The notes beneath the pieces were generated by a model. It made no database searches, was not told the origin of the DNA, and saw only the letters and a list, made by a program, of their open reading frames with translations. The position numbers and the translations under genes are program-made. Positions 50,337 to 59,045 of a stretch of 64,000 nucleotides of DNA are shown here, one piece after another. Origin of the DNA: a virus; IMG/VR virus record IMGVR_UViG_3300032050_000004, positions 158,070 to 222,069 of that record. The stretch is one strand, 5' to 3'. How positions within the stretch are numbered: position 1 is the stretch's first letter; every line of letters begins with the position of its first letter.

Positions 50337-52697
50337 ATGGCACAAACAGTATTCGTTTCACCGGGAGTATACACAAGAGAGCAAGATTTCACATTCTTCG
50401 CTTCAAGAATAGGTTTAACCAGACTTGGATTGGTCGGTTTAACGCCCAAAGGTCCTGCTTTTGAACCAATAAAAATTGCTTCATCAGAAGGGTTTTCTAA
50501 TAGATTTGGTAATCCAAACTCTGATTATCCTTTAACATATGTTGCATACAGATTTTTATCACAATCATCTGAATTGACTCTTACAAGAGTACTTGGTAAG
50601 GTTGGTTATTCAGGTTCAAATGCATGGTTGATAACTTCGGAGGCTTCTGCATATGAGTGGAGTGGTACTACGCTATCTGTTATCAAAAGTAAAAAAGATC
50701 CGAATACTGGAAATTTTTATTATACTGGTTCTACAGATTTAACATTATTTGGAACAAGTACTTTATTAAATTCATTTGGAATTTCTGGAACAACAGGACC
50801 TATCACTGGATTTTCTAGTTCAGCTATAACTGTATCACTTAATGAAGCTGATGATACTTATATTTTGAAATTAGTGGGTCAAACCCCTAAAAGTTTTGAT
50901 GGTGATACTGGTTTTTATGTAGATTCAATTTTCCCACACTTAATTGGTCAATGTGCTACATATACAGCATCAACAATTGCTGGTAACATAGGAACAGCAT
51001 TGACAACTTCATTTGAATTTAAGTCAAATGATGCATATAAGGATTATACAGAACAATTCAGGAATTCTATAACTCCAATGATTGTTGGTCAGGTTGTAGG
51101 AAGTACGGTTAGGGATTTGTTTAAAGTTGAAACTATATCTGATGGTGATGCTTCTGCTGCAGAAATAAAAGTTTCTTTTGTAAACTTAGATCCTGCCAAT
51201 AATACATTTGATTTAGTTGTAAGAAGATTTTTCGACACTGATGCAAGTACTTTGACTAGTGGTAGATTAGAATTGTTCCGTCAATGTACAATGGATAGAA
51301 CTAAGCCAAACTTTGTTGGTAAAATGATAGGTACAACGGATGAAATATATCCAAGACAATCAAATTACATAACAATAACTTTAGCAGATAATTTCCCACA
51401 AGATCAAGTTCCTGCTGGTTTCAGAGGTTATACATTAAGAACTGGCACAACTGCTAATGTTCCTCAAATTCTTTATAAAACAAGTTACCTTTCTTCAGAT
51501 ACTGTTTCTAAAACATATTTAGGTTGTTCTGAATTAGCATATACTGGTTTAACATCTGTTGTTGTAGGTGTAAAAAATGCAATACAAACTTTAGAAAAAG
51601 ATATTTTTAAATTCCAAGGTTCTGATTCAACAGATGTAGCTACTGTTAAAGGTTTTCATATGGAAAGCACAGCTCCAACATCTACTTTCTATACTGGTAT
51701 TGAAACAAGTTTGACTGATTATGAAAAACCAGAAAGAAAATTCACAGTAGCTCCTTTTGGTGGATTTGATGGATGGCAACCTTATACAATTCCAACCTTC
51801 ACTAATGATGTTGCTGATGAAGACAATTTAGACGCATTTAAACTTTGTGTTGATTTAATGGCACCACCTGAGTCTGTGGATATAAATGTATTTGCTGCTC
51901 CAGATGTAAATTATTCAGATAATTTGAATGCTGTTAATTATTGCTTGACTATGGTTGAAGATAGAGCAGACTCTATATATGTAATAGAAAGTCCAAGATT
52001 GTCTACTGATTCTGCAAAAGCAACCGCTTCACAAGCTGCTGCTGCTGTAGAAGAATCTGGTATTGATTCTAGTTATGCAGCTACATATTGGCCTTGGATT
52101 CAAATTGAAGACCCAACAAGTAATAAATTCATTTATATTTCTCCAACTTCAGAAGTTGTAAAAAATATAGCTTTAACTGATAATATTGCATATTCTTGGT
52201 ACGCACCAGCAGGTCTAAATAGAGGTCAAGTGACTTGTGTTAGAGCTGACATAAATCTCTCTAGAGATGATCGTGATACTTTGTATGATGCAAATATTAA
52301 TCCGATTAATACAGTTGCTCAACAAGGTGTAACAATTCAAGGTCAGAAAACTATGCAAATTGAACAATCTGCTTTGGATAGAATAAATGTTAGAAGATTG
52401 TTGTTACAAGTTAGAAGATTAGTTGCAGCTGCTTCACAGACATTGTTATTCGAACCAAACGATCAAACAGTGCGTGACCAATTCTTAGCAAAAGTTGAGC
52501 CTATATTGTTACAAATACAAAATCAGAGAGGTATATTCGCATATAAAGTTACAGTAGATGATTTTAATACAGCTACTGAAGATTCTGATAGAAATACTTT
52601 AACTGGTAAAATAGCAATTAAACCTACACCGGCTCTTGAATTTATAGATCTTACATTCCAAGTTCTTCCTACTGGAGCAAATTTTGAAGATTTCTAA
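50337..52697 (+). CDS. 18: Tail sheath protein, copy 1 (T4 gp18-like)
   Basis: 786 aa (T4 gp18 is 659). N-terminus MAQTVFVSPGVYTREQDFTF, typical of contractile sheaths; the central domain is variable; the conserved C-terminal part reads TYWPWIQIEDPTSNKFIYIS, SWYAPAGLNRGQV, then RINVRRLLLQVRRLVAAASQ, FEPNDQTVRDQFLAKVEPIL and PALEFIDLTFQVLPTGANFE. It polymerises around the tube and contracts on infection. 54 nt before a second sheath gene that shares both ends. Confidence 0.95.
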   Translation: MAQTVFVSPGVYTREQDFTFFASRIGLTRLGLVGLTPKGPAFEPIKIASSEGFSNRFGNPNSDYPLTYVAYRFLSQSSELTLTRVLGKVGYSGSNAWLITSEASAYEWSGTTLSVIKSKKDPNTGNFYYTGSTDLTLFGTSTLLNSFGISGTTGPITGFSSSAITVSLNEADDTYILKLVGQTPKSFDGDTGFYVDSIFPHLIGQCATYTASTIAGNIGTALTTSFEFKSNDAYKDYTEQFRNSITPMIVGQVVGSTVRDLFKVETISDGDASAAEIKVSFVNLDPANNTFDLVVRRFFDTDASTLTSGRLELFRQCTMDRTKPNFVGKMIGTTDEIYPRQSNYITITLADNFPQDQVPAGFRGYTLRTGTTANVPQILYKTSYLSSDTVSKTYLGCSELAYTGLTSVVVGVKNAIQTLEKDIFKFQGSDSTDVATVKGFHMESTAPTSTFYTGIETSLTDYEKPERKFTVAPFGGFDGWQPYTIPTFTNDVADEDNLDAFKLCVDLMAPPESVDINVFAAPDVNYSDNLNAVNYCLTMVEDRADSIYVIESPRLSTDSAKATASQAAAAVEESGIDSSYAATYWPWIQIEDPTSNKFIYISPTSEVVKNIALTDNIAYSWYAPAGLNRGQVTCVRADINLSRDDRDTLYDANINPINTVAQQGVTIQGQKTMQIEQSALDRINVRRLLLQVRRLVAAASQTLLFEPNDQTVRDQFLAKVEPILLQIQNQRGIFAYKVTVDDFNTATEDSDRNTLTGKIAIKPTPALEFIDLTFQVLPTGANFEDF

Positions 52698-52750
52698 AAA
52701 AATCAAAAAAATAAAAAATAATAACATAAAATATAAAAATATAAAAATAA

Positions 52751-55390
52751 ATGGCACAAACAGTATTCGTTTCACCGGGAGTATATACAAGAGAGCAAGA
52801 TTTCACGTTCTTCGCTTCAAGAATAGGTATAACTAGATTGGGAATGGTGGGATTAACCTTAAAAGGTCCCGCATTTGAACCAGTAAAAGTTCCATCACAA
52901 GAGAATTTCTTGTTCAGATTTGGTGGTACCAATCCAGATTATCCTTTGCCTTACGTGGCAAATGCATTTTTGAATCAATCGTCTGAGTTGACGATGACAA
53001 GAGTGTTAGGAAAAGTTGGTTTCACAAATTCTCCTGCATGGATCATCTCTGCACCTACTGGAGCTTTATATTCTGGTACAACATCTAGATCTGGAATAAC
53101 TTTTAATGCAAATACCACATCAGTTATAAACTTTACAATTAATACATTAGAGGATTATATTGGTGGTGTTAGTGGTGATATTTCTGGTAATACCGCTGGT
53201 GGTAACACTGTAAATATTCACTTCAGTGGTTCTGTAACAACAGCTGTTTATTCTGCAGCATTCAATGTTGTAGCATCTTCGCTTGGTATTATATCTACTG
53301 GTGGTAATGGGACTGATTTGATAATTCCAGATACTTTCTCATTGAACAGTAACGTAAGTATATCGAATGACTATTCTGGAGCAACTTTATGTGTTATTAG
53401 AAGTAAAAAAGATGGAAATGGTACTCCATATTATTCGGCAGAAACAGATTTGACTGTGTCTGGTTTAGGATCTCCTCTAGGTGTATTTAGTTTATCCGGT
53501 GGATCTAATACACCATTGACTGCTTTAACTAATTCAACTCTTAATGTTTCTTTAGATGAAACACAAAAAAGTTATATAGTAAATTCTTTAGGTACTAATC
53601 CAAAAAATGTAGCAGGCGATTATGGTTTATTTGTTGATGTTGTGACACCTCATTTTATAAGACAAGCATTTTCGGCAGGAACTTTAAATCTACTTGAAGG
53701 TTTATCGTATTCCAATACGGTTAATTTTACAAATTTTGCAGATTCATATAAGAATTCTACAACACCGATGATTGTTTCAAAAGTTATAGGTTCATCAGTA
53801 AGAGATATGTTTTATTTTGAAACAGTTTCTGATGGAGATGCCTCATCTAGAGAAATAAAAATTTCTATAGCTAATATAGACAACACAAATAAAGTATTTG
53901 ATGTTGTTATTCGTAAATTCGAGGATACAGATGCTAATACTTTAACTAATGGAAGATTGGAATTATATAGGGGTCTTACAATGGATGACACTCAGCCGAA
54001 TTTCATAGGTAAAGCAATAGGTACAACAGATGAAACATATCCAAGAGTTTCCCAATTCGTAACTGTGACTTTGGCTGATAATTTCCCAAGAAACACAGTT
54101 CCGGCAGGTTTTAAAGGTTACAATTTGAGAACATTCGCAGATTCAGGTTTAACTTCTACTCAATTATTATACAAAACATCATATGCTGCTACTGATACTG
54201 TTTCTAAAACATATTTAGGAATTTCTGAATTAGCTTATACTTTGTTTACTGCTAATTTAGTAGGTCAAAAGGCTTCAATAAAATCAATAGAAGCAGATTT
54301 ATTTAAGTATCAAGGTGCTATCACAACTGGTGTTACAACAATAAAAGGCTTCCACATGGAAAGTGGTGCAACAACAGATTTGTTTGTAACTGGTACAAAA
54401 GGCTCTATTTCAGATTATACAAAATCTCAGGCTAAATTCACTGTAGCTCCGGCTGGTGGTTTCGACGGATGGAATCAATTTAGAACAGTTACATTTACTG
54501 ATGACGCTAATGATTTAGACAACGTTCAAGCATTCAAAGATGCTGTAGATTTAATGGCAATCCCTGAAACAGTAGATGTTAATTTATTTGCCACTCCTGA
54601 TTTAAATTGGTTTGATCATTATAAATCAGTAGAACATTCATTGACAATGGTTGAAAATAGAGCTGATGCAGTTTATATTATAGATGCTCCTCGTTATGCA
54701 TCTGATGGTTCTCAAGATAGTGCTGCAATAGCAACCGATTTACAAGGAGTAGGATTAGATTCAAATTATGCAGCAACATACTGGCCTTGGATTCAAATTT
54801 TCGACGCTACATATCAACAATTTGTATTTACTTCTCCAACATCTCAAGTTGTTAAAAGCATAGCATTAACTGATAACATTGCTTATCCATGGTTTGCACC
54901 TGCTGGTTTAACAAGAGGTAAAGTTGATTGTGTGAAAGCTGATGTTAAATTAACTAGAGATGATAGAGATAATCTTTATGATGTAAATATCAACCCTATA
55001 AACACAACAATTCAAGAAGGTGTTACAATTCAAGGTCAAAAAACTCTTCAGGTTAAGCAATCTGCTCTTGATAGAATTAACGTAAGAAGACTCTTGTTGC
55101 AAGTTCGCAGATTGATTGCTGCAGCTTCTCAGACCTTGTTATTCGAACCTAACGATCAGACTGTACGTGACCAGTTCTTAGCTAAAGTTGAACCTTTGTT
55201 ATTACAAATTCAAAACCAAAGAGGTCTTGCAGGATTCAGAGTAGTAGTTGACGATTTTAATAATGCTTCTGTAGATAGTGATAGAAATACCTTAACTGGT
55301 AAGATTCAAATCAAGCCTACTCCAGCTCTCGAATTCATTGACTTAACTTTCCAAGTTCTTCCTACTGGTGCTAATTTTGAAGACTTTTAA
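52751..55390 (+). CDS. 18: Tail sheath protein, copy 2 (T4 gp18-like)
   Basis: 879 aa. The first 28 residues and much of the last 190 match copy 1, and the DNA around the start is nearly identical. It differs in the outer domains and has an extra beta-rich insert of about 90 residues near 105-215 (SVINFTINTLEDYIGGVSGD, STGGNGTDLIIPDTFSLNSN). C-terminus has more C-ending codons than copy 1, which suggests higher expression. A strong terminator follows. Both copies appear intact, so the sheath may be a mixed polymer. Confidence 0.95.
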   Translation: MAQTVFVSPGVYTREQDFTFFASRIGITRLGMVGLTLKGPAFEPVKVPSQENFLFRFGGTNPDYPLPYVANAFLNQSSELTMTRVLGKVGFTNSPAWIISAPTGALYSGTTSRSGITFNANTTSVINFTINTLEDYIGGVSGDISGNTAGGNTVNIHFSGSVTTAVYSAAFNVVASSLGIISTGGNGTDLIIPDTFSLNSNVSISNDYSGATLCVIRSKKDGNGTPYYSAETDLTVSGLGSPLGVFSLSGGSNTPLTALTNSTLNVSLDETQKSYIVNSLGTNPKNVAGDYGLFVDVVTPHFIRQAFSAGTLNLLEGLSYSNTVNFTNFADSYKNSTTPMIVSKVIGSSVRDMFYFETVSDGDASSREIKISIANIDNTNKVFDVVIRKFEDTDANTLTNGRLELYRGLTMDDTQPNFIGKAIGTTDETYPRVSQFVTVTLADNFPRNTVPAGFKGYNLRTFADSGLTSTQLLYKTSYAATDTVSKTYLGISELAYTLFTANLVGQKASIKSIEADLFKYQGAITTGVTTIKGFHMESGATTDLFVTGTKGSISDYTKSQAKFTVAPAGGFDGWNQFRTVTFTDDANDLDNVQAFKDAVDLMAIPETVDVNLFATPDLNWFDHYKSVEHSLTMVENRADAVYIIDAPRYASDGSQDSAAIATDLQGVGLDSNYAATYWPWIQIFDATYQQFVFTSPTSQVVKSIALTDNIAYPWFAPAGLTRGKVDCVKADVKLTRDDRDNLYDVNINPINTTIQEGVTIQGQKTLQVKQSALDRINVRRLLLQVRRLIAAASQTLLFEPNDQTVRDQFLAKVEPLLLQIQNQRGLAGFRVVVDDFNNASVDSDRNTLTGKIQIKPTPALEFIDLTFQVLPTGANFEDF

Positions 55391-55410
55391 TAAATAAAAG
55401 TTTTATAAAG

Positions 55411-55439
55411 AAAAGGGATCTGAAAAGGTCCCTTTTTTT
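55411..55439 (+). terminator. Rho-independent terminator after sheath genes
   Basis: Stem AAAAGGGA(C/T)C / GGTCCCTTTT with seven T, 20 nt after the stop at 55390. Confidence 0.85.
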
Positions 55440-55491
55440 ATTTTATGTATGAAAGTATTCACTATTTTTTTATATAAATTATTTTTATTAT

Positions 55492-55833
55492 GTGTCAAAT
55501 AAAAATAAAATTATTTATTTATTTTTCATTCCTGAATTGAATATAAGTAAGATTGGAATAAGCAGAAATGCTACTAAAAGATTAAGTCAATTACAAACTG
55601 GTTGTCCTTATCAAATACAATTAATTAAAACATATAGTTCAGAATTTTCTACTAAAATTGAAAGAGTATTACATAGGTCATTCAGAACAAAAAAAGTTGA
55701 TTCGTTTGAATATGCCTTGTTAGGAGAATGGTTTAATTTAGAAATAGATTCAATATTAAAATTCGAGGAAATTTGCTCTGAAATAGAGAAAAATATTATC
55801 TATTTAAAGAAAGAAAACAATCCTTTTCTATGA
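55492..55833 (+). CDS. GIY-YIG-type endonuclease-like protein (T5orf172/MUG113)
   Basis: 113 aa from a GTG start. Pattern IIYLFFIPELNISKIGISRN, then ATKRLSQLQTGCPYQIQLIK, KIERVLHRSFRTKK and GEWFNLEIDSI is that of the MUG113/T5orf172 branch of the GIY-YIG superfamily. A small nuclease possibly linked with mobility. Its stop overlaps the convergent endonuclease gene at 55828 by 6 nt. Both sit between the sheath and tube genes, which T4 keeps adjacent. Confidence 0.75.
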   Translation: MSNKNKIIYLFFIPELNISKIGISRNATKRLSQLQTGCPYQIQLIKTYSSEFSTKIERVLHRSFRTKKVDSFEYALLGEWFNLEIDSILKFEEICSEIEKNIIYLKKENNPFL

Positions 55834-57555
55834 TATGTGAAGTACAAATTTCATACTTCCGCAATCCCAAATTCTATCCATTCTATTTTTTTTTGCTATT
55901 TGCCATTCAGTCAATTCAGAATTTTCATTGAATAATTTTATTAATTTTTGTTTATTATATTTGAAACGGTGATATCTTATAAAATAGTTACTTTTTTCGA
56001 AGTAAAAATAATTAGGTTTAGTTGTATTGATATATTCGAAATTGCATTTATGGTAAACAGTATTTTCCGGATTTAAACCACTCCAACGACAATCTGCATA
56101 AGTGAAAATCTCTTTAGTTTCAGGATTGTTTTTTAAAAAATGATTTAAAAGTTTTTCAAAACCCCCAATAATATTATAGTCAATTTTAGAGCAAAAACGA
56201 GATAATTCTACTGAATTTTCTTTGTCCTGATTATTTTTTAATTTGTTTCCAAGGGCTAGTCTAGGTTTACAAAAAGTCATTACTGAAACAATTTCATTTT
56301 TTAAAAATAAACCATAACTTTTGAAGTTCACATCATTTCCCTGTATATGATTTTCTTCTAAAAATAATTTCTTTTCCATAAATGTGATTTCTTTTATTTC
56401 ACAATTTCTTGCATAAATTTTATTAGGCGTTAAATTCAAATAATTCTTAATTCTACTTTTCACTATATCCTTTTTAAACATCCATTCATCTTCAAAAATA
56501 TGTATCAATTTAATATTTTCATTATTACATAATTGAGATTTTTTTAAATGATAATTGGGAAGTTTGTTTCCACCCATTTCAGAGTGAAAATAATTCCCAT
56601 TCAATTCAAATGCTATTTTGTGATCTTGTAAGTAGAAATCTAACTCCAGAGGAGCAATAATTTTTTTTGTATTCTCAACATATTCTAGATTTAGTGAATC
56701 TAAAAAATCTTTGAATTCACCTTGTTGTTTTGAAATGCTAGTTAATGGATAACATCTTCTACAAATTGGTATAGAATCAAAAGACCATTCGAATATATTG
56801 TCACATAATTTACAAGTAAGTTGATATTTCAAATAGTGTAATTTGCCTTCATCTGTCTTTATTCTTAATTTATTGTATTGATTAATATCGAACTTCAAAT
56901 CATTTTTAGCTAAAATTTCCTTTATTTTATTTGTTTTGTTTAGCTTTTGGATGCCCAAATAAAGATCAGAGCTAAAATAATAATCTGAATTAAATTTATT
57001 TTGGTTTGTTTTTTTTAAATTATCTTTGCATTTATCAGTTTGTAAAGTATAATCAACTCCGTATTTATCTCTATTTGTTTGTTTGAGTTTGTCTAAGGAC
57101 TCTTTAGTTTTGAGGTGATGATCAACTTTATATTTATCTAAAGTTGTTTTTTTTGCTTTCTCTCTATTATTAAAATTTGGATCATTATATTTTAATAATT
57201 TTGTTTGATCAGATTTTTCTTTATAATCCTTTATTTTAGATGGGTGTTCTACATCATACTTCTCTTTCAAAGAGCTCTTTATTTTTTCATAATTATTATA
57301 TTTCTCATCTCCGTATTTTTCCTTCTTGATTTGTTTTAAATTATCATAATAATTATCAGTTTCAAAAAAACTTTTTTTACCATATTTTTTTTCTATGGTA
57401 TCAAAAATTTTTTTCATCCTTTCGTCTTTATGGTTTTTTCTATATAATTCAGTGCATTTTTCACTGCAATTTTTTTTGTTTTTCTTGTTACCAGCATCGA
57501 ATTCCTTTTTGCATGTTTCACAAACTTTAACTCGTTGAATTTTAGGTCTTCCCAT
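55828..57555 (-). CDS. Large homing-endonuclease-like protein with zinc fingers and VSR/PD-(D/E)xK-like domain
   Basis: 575 aa. N-terminal zinc finger (CETCKKEFDAGNKKNKKNCS). Residues about 50-200 are repeated modules of the type K-x-K-Y-G-V-D-x-x-x-x-x-x-x-x-x-K-x-K (SSLKEKYDVEHPSKIKDYKE, TNRDKYGVDYTLQTDKCKDN), likely DNA contacts. A second zinc site (CKLCDNIFEWSFDSIPICRR) precedes a VSR-like nuclease core: LELDFYLQDHKIAFELNGNY, then HLKKSQLCNNENIKLIHIFE with DEW. A C-terminal GNAT-like or fold-unknown part follows (SVMTFCKPRLALG, FTYADCRWSG). Predicted mobile DNA endonuclease, placed between sheath and tube. Confidence 0.75.
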   Translation of the reverse strand: MGRPKIQRVKVCETCKKEFDAGNKKNKKNCSEKCTELYRKNHKDERMKKIFDTIEKKYGKKSFFETDNYYDNLKQIKKEKYGDEKYNNYEKIKSSLKEKYDVEHPSKIKDYKEKSDQTKLLKYNDPNFNNREKAKKTTLDKYKVDHHLKTKESLDKLKQTNRDKYGVDYTLQTDKCKDNLKKTNQNKFNSDYYFSSDLYLGIQKLNKTNKIKEILAKNDLKFDINQYNKLRIKTDEGKLHYLKYQLTCKLCDNIFEWSFDSIPICRRCYPLTSISKQQGEFKDFLDSLNLEYVENTKKIIAPLELDFYLQDHKIAFELNGNYFHSEMGGNKLPNYHLKKSQLCNNENIKLIHIFEDEWMFKKDIVKSRIKNYLNLTPNKIYARNCEIKEITFMEKKLFLEENHIQGNDVNFKSYGLFLKNEIVSVMTFCKPRLALGNKLKNNQDKENSVELSRFCSKIDYNIIGGFEKLLNHFLKNNPETKEIFTYADCRWSGLNPENTVYHKCNFEYINTTKPNYFYFEKSNYFIRYHRFKYNKQKLIKLFNENSELTEWQIAKKNRMDRIWDCGSMKFVLHIS

Positions 57556-57638
57556 TGTTTTTATATATGATATATAATATTGTGTTAATGTAAATATACA
57601 TAAAAAAATAAAAAAAACTCAAATTTTTTTTTTTTACT

Positions 57639-57647
57639 TTATTTATT
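57639..57647 (+). promoter_or_regulatory. Candidate phage promoter box TTATTTATT
   Basis: One mismatch to CTATTTATT, 22 nt before the tube ATG at 57670. Confidence 0.35.
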
Positions 57648-57669
57648 AATAAATAAAAACTTAAATATC

Positions 57670-58161
57670 ATGCCAACACTAATGTTTAGACCGGTTCCAA
57701 TTGATCAGGAACCTAAAATGAAAAACAGATTCGTTCTTGAATTTCCTACGGAATTAGGTATTGAATCTTATCTAGTACAGACTTCCAAGAAGCCTTCGAT
57801 ATCAATAGATAAAGTAGATATTCCTTACATGAATACTAAAACATACATTGCTGCGAAATACGCTTGGGATGAAATGGATGTTACGTTTATCGATGTTATC
57901 GGACCTTCTACGACTCAGAAAGTAATGGAGTGGGTTCGTTTACATGCTGAATCTACAACTGGTAAAATGGGTTACGCAGTAGGTTACAAGAAAAACCTTG
58001 TATTGAAAGCTCTTGATCCAGTAGGTGTAGAAGTCGAAAAATGGACTCTTGTTGGATGTCAAATAGTTAAAGCATCTTTTGATGATTACGATTATGGTGC
58101 AGCAGAACTTGCAAAAGTGAGCATCACAATCCAACCAGATAGATGTTTATTATCAGCATAA
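57670..58161 (+). CDS. 19: Tail tube protein (T4 gp19-like)
   Basis: 163 aa, exactly the T4 gp19 size. The pattern MKNRFVLEFPTELGIESYLV, KPSISIDKVDIPYMNTKTYI, WDEMDVTFIDVIGPSTTQKV and WTLVGCQIVKASFDDYDYGA is that of the T4-type tube. Forms the inner tail tube that conducts DNA. C-ending codons are common, as in the capsid gene, in line with high copy number. Separated from the sheath genes by the nuclease pair but still on the same strand; a terminator follows. Confidence 0.93.
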   Translation: MPTLMFRPVPIDQEPKMKNRFVLEFPTELGIESYLVQTSKKPSISIDKVDIPYMNTKTYIAAKYAWDEMDVTFIDVIGPSTTQKVMEWVRLHAESTTGKMGYAVGYKKNLVLKALDPVGVEVEKWTLVGCQIVKASFDDYDYGAAELAKVSITIQPDRCLLSA

Positions 58162-58195
58162 TAACAAAATAAAATATTTTCGGTTTTTTATTGTG

Positions 58196-58224
58196 AGCGA
58201 CACTGAAAAAGTGTCGCTTTTTTT
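58196..58224 (+). terminator. Rho-independent terminator after tube gene
   Basis: Stem AGCGACACT / AGTGTCGCT with eight T. Confidence 0.87.
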
Positions 58225-58255
58225 ATAACTCATAGTCATCAAACCTTTTTTTATT

Positions 58256-58264
58256 CTATTTATT
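58256..58264 (+). promoter_or_regulatory. Candidate phage promoter box CTATTTATT
   Basis: 15 nt before the ATG at 58280; opens the baseplate/fibre unit. Confidence 0.5.
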
Positions 58265-58279
58265 TGAAATGAGATATTA

Positions 58280-58681
58280 ATGTCAAAATTAAGAATTTAT
58301 AAGGAATTTTACAGAATAGATTATATAGACGGAGTAAATGATAATTATACATTAATTGACCCATTTTCATTAACCGCAGCAACGTATAATTTTAGTACAA
58401 GTCAAGTAGTTGAAAGTTTAACAACTACTCAAGAAAGTTTGGGTAATTATTATATTGAATTAAACGGTTCTCTTTACACGTTTCCTACAGTTTATCAAAT
58501 AATTTGGTATGTAGAATATTTGAATAATGGAATTGTAAAACAATTGAGAACTAAATTCTTATTTGATCCTGTTAAAAATTATATAATTTCTGAATTGGAT
58601 ATAGAATTTTCTAAATATGTAAATATAAATTATGAAATAAGCAATTCTGTTCCTTTAGATTATGAAATTAAAATAAATTAA
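58280..58681 (+). CDS. Virion structural protein, 133 aa
   Basis: Beta-rich: RIYKEFYRIDYIDGVNDNYT, TAATYNFSTSQVVESLTTTQ, YYIELNGSLYTFPTVYQIIW and YVEYLNNGIVKQLRTKFLFD. This looks like an Ig-like domain of tail or baseplate periphery proteins. It is 1 nt before the BppU-like gene in the same unit. No specific family recognised. Confidence 0.65.
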   Translation: MSKLRIYKEFYRIDYIDGVNDNYTLIDPFSLTAATYNFSTSQVVESLTTTQESLGNYYIELNGSLYTFPTVYQIIWYVEYLNNGIVKQLRTKFLFDPVKNYIISELDIEFSKYVNINYEISNSVPLDYEIKIN

Positions 58682-58682
58682 G

Positions 58683-59036
58683 ATGAACCAAAAACCATTT
58701 ATAATAAAAAGAAATGATACATTGCCAGATTTGCAAATAAACATTAAAACAAGAAGTTGTATAAATGCCATTATACCTTTTGATTTGTCTAATGTAACAG
58801 GTTGCACATTTTCAATGATAGATGAGTGTGGTTCTGTTGTAATAGCTTCTAATACGGCTCAAGTAATTAATGCATCAGCTGGAACAGTTCAATATACTTG
58901 GTTGGAAGGGGATACAAGTATGAGTGGTAAATTTCAAGGAGAATTTGAATTGTTTTTTGACGATGGAAAAAAAATATCCATACCTAGCTTAGGGGGAATT
59001 GAAATATTCATAGATCAAGATATTAATAATTTATAA
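58683..59036 (+). CDS. BppU-like baseplate/Ig-like protein
   Basis: 117 aa. FIIKRNDTLPDLQINIKTRS, IPFDLSNVTGCTFSMIDECG, VVIASNTAQVINASAGTVQY and TWLEGDTSMSGKFQGEFELF follow the pattern of BppU N-terminal domains (K-x-x-D-T-x-P ... DLT-gat-v-F ... GxxxYxWxxGDT ... GxYxxEFxxxF). These domains attach receptor-binding proteins at the baseplate rim. Located just before fibre genes, as expected. Confidence 0.75.
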   Translation: MNQKPFIIKRNDTLPDLQINIKTRSCINAIIPFDLSNVTGCTFSMIDECGSVVIASNTAQVINASAGTVQYTWLEGDTSMSGKFQGEFELFFDDGKKISIPSLGGIEIFIDQDINNL

Positions 59037-59045
59037 ATAGAATAG

